Origin: Candidatus Zixiibacteriota bacterium
GTDB taxonomy: Bacteria; Zixibacteria; MSB-5A5; CAIYYT01
DNA length: 22,016 nt
Direction: 5' to 3'
Assembly: GCA_963205155.1 (NCBI GenBank)
Contig: CAUJJY010000338.1
Location: 1 to 22,016, forward strand
Positions 8,417-17,098 of this stretch are shown piece after piece. Positions within the stretch are counted from its first letter, which is position 1. Every line of letters begins with the position of its first letter. The notes under the pieces were generated by a model. The model was not told the DNA's origin and ran no database searches. It saw nothing but the letters and a program-made list of their open reading frames with translations. A program made the position numbers and the translations under genes.

Positions 8417-9829
8417 ATGTCCGAACATTTCCGCTATCCAAAAGAGAGTTTTGAATGGCAATCCTTCGCCAGGCAACCATGGCGATTGCGCTGGCGGCTT
8501 CGCTCAATCCCGAACCATTTCGGACCGGAATTCCAGGAGTTCTATGCCCTGCTCGGAAAATCCCTCTATTGGAACGCTGAAGAGATTGCGAATTATCAAT
8601 GGCGGAAAATAGCCGCACTGATCGCACATGCCGCCAAAACCGTGCCGTTTTACCAGCGGTGGTTTGCCGAACAGAAGATCTCGGCAGGAGACATTCGCAA
8701 TTGGGTCGACTTCCAGAAACTGCCGGTCATCTACAGATCCGACATCGATCAGAACCTTGCAGACTTCACCTCAAGCGAATTCAAACTTCATCGTGGCTCC
8801 CCGGCATCAACTTCCGGCTCAAGCGGTCGAGTCCTTAAGTTTTATCGCAGCTGGAACACCGAGAGCTTCCGTCGCGCCGTGCTTTGGCGGCACTTCAATC
8901 AGATCGGGTACCGTTTTAAGGAACCGCGTGTATCGTTGAATGTCGCATTCGTCGATGCCGAAGCCGACCTATTGTACAAGTACGATCCGATCGACAATCT
9001 CGTGATGATCAATGGCAGGTTTCTCCACGCGTCAACTGCAAAGGCGATCCACGACCTGATAAAACGATTCAAGCCGGTTATGTTCTATGCTCACCCGGTC
9101 GCTCTTGCAACCTTGGGCAAAGCGATGGAAGAAGTGAATTTGCCACCACTCAATCTTCCGGTCATCTATGTTTATTCCGAAGTCCTTAACCAGGCGACGC
9201 TCAAGATTATCCGCCGCCAAATCGGAGTGAACATCTTTGATCACTTTGGTAATCGTGAAAACACAATTAGTGCATCGCAGCTTCACTGTGGAAACTATCA
9301 CATTAACTCAGAATTCGTATACATGGAATTGACACCTTCGCCAAATCAGTTCGAAGGGCAGCCCCTCCACCGCGTGCTTGGCACCAATTTGATAAATTAT
9401 GCTATGCCTACCATTCGCTATGATTGCGGCGACTTGGCCTCTGAAATCAGCCAATGCAGCAAGTGCAAGATCGCACATCCGACTATTCGGTTCATCGGCG
9501 GCCGCGACAAGAATTTCCTGGTTTCAAAACATGGCCTTCTGCACTGTCAGTTTGACGATTTTCTGCACAAACACGGAATCGAAATGCCGGACGATATTCA
9601 AATTGAACAGGTCGACATCGAAACTCTGATCCTACGGATGGTTGCCGGACACGATTACGTGCTTGAAAGGGATGAACCGATTCTGCTGGGTCACCTGCGT
9701 GACGCGACCAAAGGTTGGTTCAATATTCGGGTCGAATACGTTGACGCAATCCAGCAAACACCGGGATTCAAGAAATCAAAAGTTGTGTCGCGACTTGGCG
9801 CTGAAAATCTCGAGTCAACTAAAGAATGA
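8417..9829 (+). CDS. PaaK/CapK-type adenylate-forming enzyme, copy 1
   Basis: A 470-aa cytosolic ANL-superfamily protein of the phenylacetate-CoA ligase/CapK group, which activates a carboxylate with ATP, often as an acyl- or aryl-CoA. Motifs in order: the P-loop-like STSGSSG at 131-137, FDHFGNRENT near 274-283 (position of the YGxTE motif), RYDCGD at 334-339 and the hinge-type GGRDKN at 361-366, then a short C-terminal domain. Cys347 and Cys350 form a CxxC followed by HPT, like the cysteine pair in CapK proteins. The phosphate-binding loop differs from the usual TSGTTG by a Ser. The stop overlaps the next gene by ATGA. CapK-type relatives occur in capsule and exopolysaccharide loci, so the acyl acceptor could be a polysaccharide; that is inference. 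Confidence 0.87.
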   Translation: MSEHFRYPKESFEWQSFARQPWRLRWRLRSIPNHFGPEFQEFYALLGKSLYWNAEEIANYQWRKIAALIAHAAKTVPFYQRWFAEQKISAGDIRNWVDFQKLPVIYRSDIDQNLADFTSSEFKLHRGSPASTSGSSGRVLKFYRSWNTESFRRAVLWRHFNQIGYRFKEPRVSLNVAFVDAEADLLYKYDPIDNLVMINGRFLHASTAKAIHDLIKRFKPVMFYAHPVALATLGKAMEEVNLPPLNLPVIYVYSEVLNQATLKIIRRQIGVNIFDHFGNRENTISASQLHCGNYHINSEFVYMELTPSPNQFEGQPLHRVLGTNLINYAMPTIRYDCGDLASEISQCSKCKIAHPTIRFIGGRDKNFLVSKHGLLHCQFDDFLHKHGIEMPDDIQIEQVDIETLILRMVAGHDYVLERDEPILLGHLRDATKGWFNIRVEYVDAIQQTPGFKKSKVVSRLGAENLESTKE

Positions 9830-11211
9830 AAACACTGGACCGCCTCAAGAAATCAATTCGCTGGCGCTATCGGCTGATCCCAGTACCATTTAGTTACGGC
9901 CGCGAGTTTCGCAGCAAATTCCGCTTCGTGAGGCGTTCGCTTGCTTTCACCGATGAACAACTTTACGAGTACACGTGGAATCGCCTTACTGCACTGATTA
10001 ACTTCACATATCACAATACCGTATATTATCGCCAGCTCTTTGACGAATTGGATTGCCGGCCGGAAGACATCAAAACTCCGGCCGACTATCTCCGCTTGCC
10101 AACCACCAACCGACTCATTGTGCGCGAGAACCTCGAACGCATGAAACCGCGCAACTTCGGCAATACCCGCCCGATCAAGACCGTCACGTCCGGGACAACG
10201 GGTCTACCTCTCAAACTCTATCGCAGTCAATCACACGAGGCGCTACGCAAGGCAATTGTCTGGAGGCACTACAACGCCTGCGGCTACTTCTTCAAAGAAC
10301 CCAGGGCCACGCTGGGGCGGCCGCTTGATTTTCCGCAAAAACACCAATACACACATGAAGACTTGCTGGAAAATAATCTGTGGCTCAATTCGTATCACCT
10401 CAATCCCCATGATTTCATGCACATCTATGGCGCTCTGGCGGACAGAAGGCCCAAAATGCTGGTCGGACACCCATCTGCAATCTACACTTTTTGCCTGCAG
10501 TCCGAGCGAGCTGGCGTGAAAGCTATCCCAATCCCGATTGTCTACAGCTATTCCGAAAAACTCTATCCTCACCATCTCAAGAAATTCCAGGAGTACTTCG
10601 GAGCCCGGATCTTTGATTACTATGGAAATAGAGAGAATACGCTGGCAGTCACACAATTGAATTGCGGCAACTACCATATCAACCCGGAATTCGGCTATGT
10701 TGAGTTCGTGACCGGATCCCGACACTCCAATGTCGGTGAAACCGGCTCGATTATCTCAACTCCGCTCGAAAACTACTCGGTCCCGCTTCTGCGTTACGAT
10801 ACTGGTGATCTCGGCAAACCGCTCGGCAAATGCCCGATCTGCCAGATACCCCACCCCACCATGGAGATTCTTGGCGGCAGGGGAAAGGACATTCTGGTAA
10901 CCCGTGATGGCTTTGTCAACTGCCACCTCGACACTTTTCTGGCGCGAAACGGCTTCGTTGGCGCAGACTACATTCAGGTCGTCCAGCGTGAAATGGATCG
11001 GATAATTGTCCGAATTTTCCCAAACCTAAACTATGTCCGGGAGCGTGACGAAGAGCACCTTCGTCGCTTGGCAAAGGATTGCCTTAGTGGATATTTTGAA
11101 GTCGATATTGAGCAATTGGACAAGCCACCCTTTACGGAAGCTGGCAAAATGCCCTATGTCATAAGCGAACTTGCCGGATATGGTCCGAACCAACATACGA
11201 GTCAACTGTAA
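9826..11211 (+). CDS. PaaK/CapK-type adenylate-forming enzyme, copy 2
   Basis: A 461-aa paralogue of the preceding protein, alignable along its length: both share YxWxRxxALI, KEPR, FD(H/Y)(F/Y)GNRENT, CGNYHIN.EF and C..C...HPT. It has the canonical TSGTTG at 121-126, RYDTGD at 323-328, a CxxC at Cys336 and Cys339, and the hinge motif GGRGKD at 350-355. The ATG at 9826 lies in the ATGA overlap with copy 1, so the two are translationally coupled and expected at similar amounts. Differences in the middle (about residues 160-185) suggest different substrates or a heteromer, but neither can be shown. The transcript may continue to the dockerin gene 193 bp on. Confidence 0.87.
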   Translation: MKTLDRLKKSIRWRYRLIPVPFSYGREFRSKFRFVRRSLAFTDEQLYEYTWNRLTALINFTYHNTVYYRQLFDELDCRPEDIKTPADYLRLPTTNRLIVRENLERMKPRNFGNTRPIKTVTSGTTGLPLKLYRSQSHEALRKAIVWRHYNACGYFFKEPRATLGRPLDFPQKHQYTHEDLLENNLWLNSYHLNPHDFMHIYGALADRRPKMLVGHPSAIYTFCLQSERAGVKAIPIPIVYSYSEKLYPHHLKKFQEYFGARIFDYYGNRENTLAVTQLNCGNYHINPEFGYVEFVTGSRHSNVGETGSIISTPLENYSVPLLRYDTGDLGKPLGKCPICQIPHPTMEILGGRGKDILVTRDGFVNCHLDTFLARNGFVGADYIQVVQREMDRIIVRIFPNLNYVRERDEEHLRRLAKDCLSGYFEVDIEQLDKPPFTEAGKMPYVISELAGYGPNQHTSQL

Positions 11212-11313
11212 CCGGGAAGTCGCTTTTTAAAGCCACCGAACCACAATAACTTACGTAACGTGCTTGATTTATCAGTTTAAACGAGTCGGGCAGCCTAATC
11301 TTTGCACAGCATC

Positions 11314-11338
11314 AAAAAACCCCTTTACTATTAAGGGG
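11314..11338 (-). terminator. intrinsic terminator on the minus strand, upstream of the dockerin gene
   Basis: Read on the minus strand: CCCCTT, a 7-base loop, AAGGGG, then six Ts (complement of A11314-A11319). On the plus strand the same stem is not followed by Ts, so it would stop only leftward transcription. It sits in the 193-bp gap 11212-11404, which otherwise holds only the leader of the dockerin gene. Confidence 0.6.
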
Positions 11339-11404
11339 GAAGCCTTATATTCCCGTGGGGTTAATACTTGTCTGGGGCTGAAACCGTTTACTTCACGGAG
11401 TGCT

Positions 11405-12280
11405 ATGCTGACAAATGCCGGTCGTCTGGTCGTGACAGGAATACTGCTGTTTTTCGCTGTCCTCGTGCTTCCGCTGAATGCCGAACCAATGGCTCCTTTT
11501 GAAGTTTCAATCGAAAATCATCCTGCTGCCAAAGTTGGCGACAATATCGAATTGTCGGTAAATTACCTTTCCGGTTCCGAAACCTTTGGCAAGTTCAAAT
11601 TCATCATCGCCTTTGATCCGGCACAATTGAGTCTAGTGGACGTCCTGCCTGGTGTGATTCCCACTTTTTGTAACTGGGACTCGTTTAGTTATGGCGAAAC
11701 ACTCTGTGGCGGATGCCTCTTGCAGACCATTGAAATCAACGGATGGGCCGACGATCCGAATGTGCCGGGAGCACCAACTTGTCTTTCCGCTGTCGGAGAT
11801 CTCGCGAGGATTCGCCTCCACATTCTACCCGATACACTGCTCGCCGGTACACGGGCTGATGTTTCCTTTTACTGGATCGACTGTACCAGCAACACCATGG
11901 AATCGGCTGCACTGGATACGGTGTGGCATGGTCGATTTGCTTATGACTACCAAGCCAACGAAATCACCGGTATCGACCCGAATCTGGGTGGAACACTCTC
12001 TGGCTGTATCGTCCCCGGCGTGGCTGTCCCGATTCGCGCCATCAACACCCAGAATGGCGGTGTTGAAATCAGCACATCGTTTGGCATCTACGGTGACGCC
12101 AATGGCGATGGTCGCTTCAACATTTCCGACATCTTGTACATGATTAATTATATGTTTGCCGATGGCAGTGCCCCCAAGGACTATCTCCACGGCGAGTATG
12201 ATGGCGACGGCCGCGTCACAATTGCCGACGTCGTATTTCTTATGAACTATCTATTCCTGTTATTACAAGGGCACGAGTAA
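11405..12280 (+). CDS. secreted protein with cohesin-like and dockerin domains
   Basis: A 291-aa exported protein from the ATG at 11405, with ribosome site GGAG; the upstream in-frame stretch to 11264 is unlike coding sequence. Residues 1-27 are a signal peptide ending near LNA. Residues about 30-185 resemble a cohesin-type beta-sandwich (VSIENHPAAKVGDNIELSVNY, FKFIIAFDPAQLSLVDV). Residues 229-286 are a dockerin with two EF-hand-like calcium loops, GDANGDGRFNISD and GEYDGDGRVTIAD, each followed by a (L/F)MxNY(M/L)F-type helix. Such dockerins are abundant in FCB-group secreted proteins without any cellulosome. Cysteines 89, 101, 104, 126, 160 and 201 could form disulfides. Ligand unknown. Confidence 0.85.
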   Translation: MLTNAGRLVVTGILLFFAVLVLPLNAEPMAPFEVSIENHPAAKVGDNIELSVNYLSGSETFGKFKFIIAFDPAQLSLVDVLPGVIPTFCNWDSFSYGETLCGGCLLQTIEINGWADDPNVPGAPTCLSAVGDLARIRLHILPDTLLAGTRADVSFYWIDCTSNTMESAALDTVWHGRFAYDYQANEITGIDPNLGGTLSGCIVPGVAVPIRAINTQNGGVEISTSFGIYGDANGDGRFNISDILYMINYMFADGSAPKDYLHGEYDGDGRVTIADVVFLMNYLFLLLQGHE

Positions 12281-12310
12281 GACACTACGTTCACTTCCTT
12301 GCACTTGGAG

Positions 12311-12338
12311 GCCGCGTTCACAAGACGCGGCTTTTTTT
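12311..12338 (+). terminator. intrinsic terminator after the dockerin gene
   Basis: GCCGCGT at 12311-12317 pairs with ACGCGGC at 12325-12331 around a 7-base loop and is followed by seven Ts (12332-12338). On the minus strand no T run follows the stem, so it serves the plus strand only. Confidence 0.9.
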
Positions 12339-12356
12339 GTCTGACGAAGGCAGAAA

Positions 12357-13364
12357 TCAGTCGTTGACGGGCTCGCGTTCGACTTCTTTGAGTGAGAGGT
12401 GTTCTTGTTTCAGATGATAGAGACCGGCTATCGTAATCGTAAAGTACTGTGTCGCCCACATCACGATGCTGCAAGCAGCGGCTGTATCCTTATCAACTCC
12501 GTAAAGGCTCAAGCTTAACACCGTTAGATATTGGTACGGACCGATAAAACCGGGCGCATTCGGCAGCATTATACCGACTGACACGACCGCCAATACCACA
12601 AACGATGCATCTAACGGCAGGAAGCTCATGTCAAAGGCCAGAAAAATGAAGTAGTTGGAAAGCGCCATGATGATCCACAGAAGCGCTGATTGTGCTGAAA
12701 TCAACAGCACCGACCGCGGATCAGAAAGCACTTCCAACCCGGAAGCGAATTTGACCAACAAGTCACTCCCGACTTCCTTGATACGCTGCGGAAAAATGTG
12801 TAACACCTTATTCAAGACATTTAAGGTCGCTTGTGTGTGAAACTTTAGTAGCGTAAGAATTGCCACTGCAAAAAGTGTTACAGCCAAGAACAGCCAGCCG
12901 GCCGTCTCCAGATGACGAAGATCCTCAGACACAGAGGCTGGGAATTCTTTGAAGAGAATTATCAGGGTGAATAAAGCCAGCAACGTCAGCAAGTCAAACA
13001 CGCGCTCAATCAGCGTCGTGGCCATCGCCGCCGACCGGGAGACGTTCTCGATCTTCCCCAGCGATAACGGTCGCGCCAGTTCGCCAAGTCGGGCCGGAAG
13101 TATGTTTGAAGCCATAAAACCGATCATCGTGGCCGCATAGAGACCTCGGAATGAACACTTCTTCAACGGATTCACCATTATGCCCCAGCGCCACGCCCGC
13201 AACGCCATCGAGGCAAAAATCATTATGATGTTGGGAATCAACCACCAGTAATTGGCCTGGCGAATAGCAGAAAGTACGCGGTCCCATTCAATCTTCTCGA
13301 AAAAGAGATACAAAAAGAACGCTGCTATCAAAATTCCGAACGTGATCAGCAGTTTCTTACCCAT
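12357..13364 (-). CDS. lysylphosphatidylglycerol synthase-type transmembrane/flippase-like protein
   Basis: A 335-aa inner-membrane protein with about eight hydrophobic segments, of the LPG_synthase_TM (UPF0104, MprF/AglD membrane-domain) family. Marks: FMASNILPARLGELARPLSLGK near residues 83-104, the TTLIERVFDLLTLL stretch after it, and a late LPNAPGFIGPYQYLTV loop. Family members flip or transfer lipid-linked groups; the soluble aminoacyl-transfer domain of MprF is absent. The ATG at 13364 overlaps the stop of the GT4 gene by eight bases (ATGGGTAA), showing translational coupling, and suggests a role in moving or using the lipid-linked sugar made by the neighbours. It ends the minus-strand group, with no minus-strand terminator in the 76 bp that follow. 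Confidence 0.85.
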   Translation of the reverse strand: MGKKLLITFGILIAAFFLYLFFEKIEWDRVLSAIRQANYWWLIPNIIMIFASMALRAWRWGIMVNPLKKCSFRGLYAATMIGFMASNILPARLGELARPLSLGKIENVSRSAAMATTLIERVFDLLTLLALFTLIILFKEFPASVSEDLRHLETAGWLFLAVTLFAVAILTLLKFHTQATLNVLNKVLHIFPQRIKEVGSDLLVKFASGLEVLSDPRSVLLISAQSALLWIIMALSNYFIFLAFDMSFLPLDASFVVLAVVSVGIMLPNAPGFIGPYQYLTVLSLSLYGVDKDTAAACSIVMWATQYFTITIAGLYHLKQEHLSLKEVEREPVND

Positions 13365-14481
13365 GACTCTTCGACTCCGATACGGTACGCTCCATCGCTG
13401 CAAATGATCGTCGTGCGCAATCATCCCATGTGAATTGCTGCGCCCAGTCAATCGCCGAATGACACATGCGGTCATAAGAGGATTTGTCGCTCAACAACCG
13501 GACAATCTGCGCCGCAAGACCTTCAATGTTGCCGTATTCGTAAAGCAAACCTGACTTCTCCGGACTGACCGAATCTCGCAGACCGGGAGAGTCAGCGGCA
13601 ACAACCGGTGTCCCACATGCATTGGCCTCGATGTTCGTAATACCCCAACCCTCCTTAGGAGAAGGATAAACAGAAACGTGCGAGCGGCGCAAGTATTCAA
13701 GTTTCTGTTCTTCGGTGACAAACCCGGCAAATTCGACACAGTCATTCAGACCCAGCTGTTGTGTTTGCGACTTGAGTTCATCCAGAAAGTCACCGCCACC
13801 GACAACCAAAACTCGCGCATTGGCAATAGACCGCCGAACTATTGGCAAGGCAGAAATCAAGTGATGCACAGACTTGTATTTCTTTAGACGTCCCAGATAA
13901 AGAATCGTCGGTTGAGTAAAGCGGTCGCTGGCAGCATCTACCTTGTAGATGGAATGATCGACGCCGCATTCTGCCACGTCAATCTTCTCCCGGCGAATAC
14001 CCCTTACCGTCAAATCGTCGCGAGTCGAATCGCTAATCGCCAGGAAGTGTGACCGGCTATAGATGCGCGGGATCGGTTTCTCAGCACAGTAAACATAACT
14101 TGCGACTACAGCATTGGCTTCCTGATAGATGTTCTTTCCAAATAGATGCGGGATGACTGCAAGATGCGGCAGGTCGTACCAAAGTGGCAGATAGAACGGA
14201 ATCTTGTTGATGTCTTCAACAATCAGATCAAATTGCGATTCATCGAGAATATTCTTGACCAAAAAGGGCGCCACGAAATTGAAGTTCTGGCGCGAACCGC
14301 GACGGCGAATCAACAGCCCGTCGCGTTCTTCCCTCGCTTTGCCACCGGGATAGTTCGAACAAGCAAATGTCACATGGTGCCCCCATGTCACTACCCTTTT
14401 GAGGATCTCCTCGATATGGACTTCAGCTCCACCCGCAAGAGGATTTGTTATATCCTGCCAATTGACCGCCAGAATTCGCAA
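13357..14481 (-). CDS. family 4 glycosyltransferase
   Basis: A 374-aa GT-B protein. The N-terminal acceptor half starts MRILAVNWQDITNPLAGGAEVH with the Gly-rich loop near residues 16-19. The C-terminal nucleotide-sugar half has ILYLGRLKKYKSV at 193-205 and the EX7E motif from Glu277 to Glu285 in KEGWGITNIEANACGTPVV. The start is a TTG at 14481; it gives the conserved family N-terminus, and no ATG fits as well. It lies 14 bp after the DUF2723 gene and overlaps the flippase-like gene by eight bases. It probably builds an envelope glycan or glycolipid on the cytosolic face of the membrane. Donor and acceptor unknown. Confidence 0.9.
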   Translation of the reverse strand: MRILAVNWQDITNPLAGGAEVHIEEILKRVVTWGHHVTFACSNYPGGKAREERDGLLIRRRGSRQNFNFVAPFLVKNILDESQFDLIVEDINKIPFYLPLWYDLPHLAVIPHLFGKNIYQEANAVVASYVYCAEKPIPRIYSRSHFLAISDSTRDDLTVRGIRREKIDVAECGVDHSIYKVDAASDRFTQPTILYLGRLKKYKSVHHLISALPIVRRSIANARVLVVGGGDFLDELKSQTQQLGLNDCVEFAGFVTEEQKLEYLRRSHVSVYPSPKEGWGITNIEANACGTPVVAADSPGLRDSVSPEKSGLLYEYGNIEGLAAQIVRLLSDKSSYDRMCHSAIDWAQQFTWDDCARRSFAAMERTVSESKSHG

Positions 14482-14495
14482 GCGTGGTCCGTAGC

Positions 14496-17015
14496 CTACT
14501 TGGAAGTGTCCGGGACGTCCAGTTGCCGCAGTTTGACTCCGGATTCCGCCTGCTTCAACTCTTGCACATCTTTCATAGCGCTGATCGCCTCGGTGTCGGA
14601 AGGATTGTTCGCAATCCAGCGACTAAGCAACGTTTCCATGCTGTCGGTCATTGACTCCTTGAAATAGATACTTAACAACTGCTTGTAAGCGCCGTCAAAG
14701 TGTGGATCTTCCTGGAGGCGTTCATTGAGCATATCAATCGCCTTGTCACGCTGTCCGCGACGATAAAGATCGCTGGCGAGCGTCTGCCACATGGTTTTCG
14801 GATCCAGCTCTGGCGGTGCTGTCTTCAGCATCTCCTCCACCCGGTCCAGCGAATCCATGTCGGCGTATATCTGCATCAAATAAGCCTGGCTCCGCCATTC
14901 GCCGGGCACCGTCTTGATTGCCAGATTAACCATGTCGATGGCCTTCTGGCTGTCTCCACGCTTGCGCAGTTCCTCCGCGGTATAAAGGAATCCTGCCGAG
15001 TAGTTATTAGTCAGGCGCGCCGCATTCTCATCCTTGTAGACACCTGAATCGGCGACACCACGATACTTAAACACATTAGAATAAAGGTCAATTGTTGCGT
15101 CAAGATCGATCATGTTTGTGCCGGTCTCGCGCTTCAGACGGAACATCATACCCTTCATTTCGAGATGATCTTCAATCGGCTGCATGCGGTAAATGCGATT
15201 GTCCTGCGAGACCGTCACTGCGAAGTGAATCGGCGTCTGGAATTTCGAAGTCTCGATGATATTGTCAATCAACTGGTCCTGCACGCGGCGGATGCGGCCA
15301 TCCGGATAGCGCTCGTGACGCAGCGTCGTAATTTGCGCATCGGTTAAGCTGATCGGTACACCCATCTCATTCTTCAGTTGCTTGATATACCAATCGGTGT
15401 TCAATAGCGACAAGTTGGCAATCTTGACATCCTTGCGAATGCCATAAACCTCCTGTAGCGCCCAGACCGGGAATGTGTCGTTGTCACCATTGGTGAATAC
15501 CACTGCATTCGAATCTGCCGACATCAGTAGGTTGTAGGCATAGTCGTATGAAATGTAATTATTGGAGCGATTGTTCTCGCGATAACTGGCGCGAATTGCA
15601 TTAACTGGTAAGATCAGGAGAATTAACAAAACAAGCGTGGCCTTCTCCAGTCCGCGCTTACTGAAGAAAGTGTATGTCAAGTCCCACAGCGCAACTATGC
15701 CCATACCGATAGCCATGGCGAACAAGATAAACCCGGGCTGCCAGAAGTAGTCTCGATCTCGCACTTCGAGTGCGGCATCGTCGCCCGGAATGACATTTGG
15801 CAATGTGCCGTCAGCGAAGTTCATATAAATCACCAACCCGGCAGTTGCCGCCAGCACCATGAGGAAGAATGGCAGTCCCTTTTGCCACTTTCGCATAATC
15901 GGCTCCAGAAGCCCTAACAGTCCGATCGGGAAAAGGAATAATAAGAAACCCTTGCCGGAAACTCCGTATTGGTCCTGGAAAAATCCCCAGAATCCCATGC
16001 GCGGATGAGTGCCGAATTGATTGGCCCAGCTCCCGCGACGGGTGAACATGCGCTCGGTCATCGACATCTGGCCATACTGTTTGCGTTCAAGAAAGTCTTC
16101 AAAAGCTTGCCAGGTGTGCGGAGCATTCTCATTGATCGAAGGTTTCTCCGCTGCGCGAATCGGGATATAGAACTGACAACTGAATGCAATCCCGGCCGCC
16201 ACCATAACCATCAGCGGCAGGGTCGAAAGCCGGCGATCCTTCCCGAAGAGATAAATTAACGCCACAACAGCCGCCCACGCGCCTCCGATATACATGAATT
16301 CAACCAGCGACTTGACCGGCCACAGCATCACCAGTGCGGTAATCAGAAACAGCCAGTTTTTTCGCAGTGATTCGTCGAGCAACAGGATCATCAGCATAAT
16401 GAAGGGCATGATCAGGAATACTGTCAGATGGATAGCCGTTGAAAGAACAGCCAGGAAGAATATTAACACCAGGTATTTCGTTGCCTCGGCGGTTCCGCGC
16501 TTGTCCGACCAAACCAATGTCAGCCAAATCATAACCGTGATTAAGAGCATCGAGGGACCGTAAACTTCGGCTTCGACCGCGGAATTCCAGTTGGTCGTCG
16601 AGAAAGACATCAACAGCGCTCCGATGACTGCGCCGGTATACATTCCAACCTGGCGCACACCCTCGATTTTTTCAGCGAACCACTCGCGAACTAACTTCAC
16701 GATCGCGAAATAGCCGAACATTGAGGCCAGCGCCGTGCTGACTACCGAGAGTATGTTGATGCGAAATCCTATATCGCTGGAGAATGGGATCAACGAAAAG
16801 ATGCGACCGATGAGCACAAACAACGGCGCTCCCGGAGGATGTGGTACACCCAAGATGTATGAACAAGCTACGAATTCACCGCAGTCCCAAAACGAGAACG
16901 TGCGCTGAACCGTCATCATGTAAACAATGAATGACAGAAAGAAAACTAAAAGCCCCAGACCAAGGTTCAGTCGATCAACTTTTTTGATATCAAAATCCCC
17001 GGTGGAAATGGACAA
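14496..17015 (-). CDS. DUF2723 membrane glycosyltransferase-like protein with C-terminal TPRs
   Basis: An 839-aa polytopic inner-membrane protein. Residues 20-120 carry the DUF2723 signature: a membrane helix, then TFSFWDCGEFVACSYILGVPHPPGAPLF at about 39-66 with acidic residues Asp44 and Glu47 in the first outer loop, as in GT-C transferases. Roughly a dozen helices follow to about residue 480. A soluble domain then contains VVFTNGDNDTFPVWALQE and, near 680-815, TPR-like helical repeats. The start is a TTG at 17015 behind a perfect AGGAGG with five-base spacing. DUF2723 proteins are typical of Bacteroidetes and allies and are thought to use polyprenyl-linked sugars, possibly for protein O-glycosylation. 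First gene of the glycan set. Confidence 0.88.
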   Translation of the reverse strand: MSISTGDFDIKKVDRLNLGLGLLVFFLSFIVYMMTVQRTFSFWDCGEFVACSYILGVPHPPGAPLFVLIGRIFSLIPFSSDIGFRINILSVVSTALASMFGYFAIVKLVREWFAEKIEGVRQVGMYTGAVIGALLMSFSTTNWNSAVEAEVYGPSMLLITVMIWLTLVWSDKRGTAEATKYLVLIFFLAVLSTAIHLTVFLIMPFIMLMILLLDESLRKNWLFLITALVMLWPVKSLVEFMYIGGAWAAVVALIYLFGKDRRLSTLPLMVMVAAGIAFSCQFYIPIRAAEKPSINENAPHTWQAFEDFLERKQYGQMSMTERMFTRRGSWANQFGTHPRMGFWGFFQDQYGVSGKGFLLFLFPIGLLGLLEPIMRKWQKGLPFFLMVLAATAGLVIYMNFADGTLPNVIPGDDAALEVRDRDYFWQPGFILFAMAIGMGIVALWDLTYTFFSKRGLEKATLVLLILLILPVNAIRASYRENNRSNNYISYDYAYNLLMSADSNAVVFTNGDNDTFPVWALQEVYGIRKDVKIANLSLLNTDWYIKQLKNEMGVPISLTDAQITTLRHERYPDGRIRRVQDQLIDNIIETSKFQTPIHFAVTVSQDNRIYRMQPIEDHLEMKGMMFRLKRETGTNMIDLDATIDLYSNVFKYRGVADSGVYKDENAARLTNNYSAGFLYTAEELRKRGDSQKAIDMVNLAIKTVPGEWRSQAYLMQIYADMDSLDRVEEMLKTAPPELDPKTMWQTLASDLYRRGQRDKAIDMLNERLQEDPHFDGAYKQLLSIYFKESMTDSMETLLSRWIANNPSDTEAISAMKDVQELKQAESGVKLRQLDVPDTSK

Positions 17016-17098
17016 TGTAACCTCCTCAACGTCACAGCCTTATTTGCTAAGGGGATATACCCGCGACGCGCCATTGTGGACGAAATAATTTGGCGCCG

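Noticed and set aside
8417..11211. Phenylacetate degradation locus
   Set aside because: Only the ligase-like family is present; none of the paa ring-oxygenation genes is in the window, so a phenylacetate substrate is not supported.
11264..11404. Longer N-terminus for the dockerin protein
   Set aside because: It would place 47 unconserved residues before a clean signal peptide and run through the minus-strand terminator hairpin; the ATG at 11405 has a proper ribosome site.
17038..17052. Hairpin CCTTA/TAAGG just before the DUF2723 ribosome site as a regulatory structure
   Set aside because: Five base pairs with an A/T-rich half; expected by chance.
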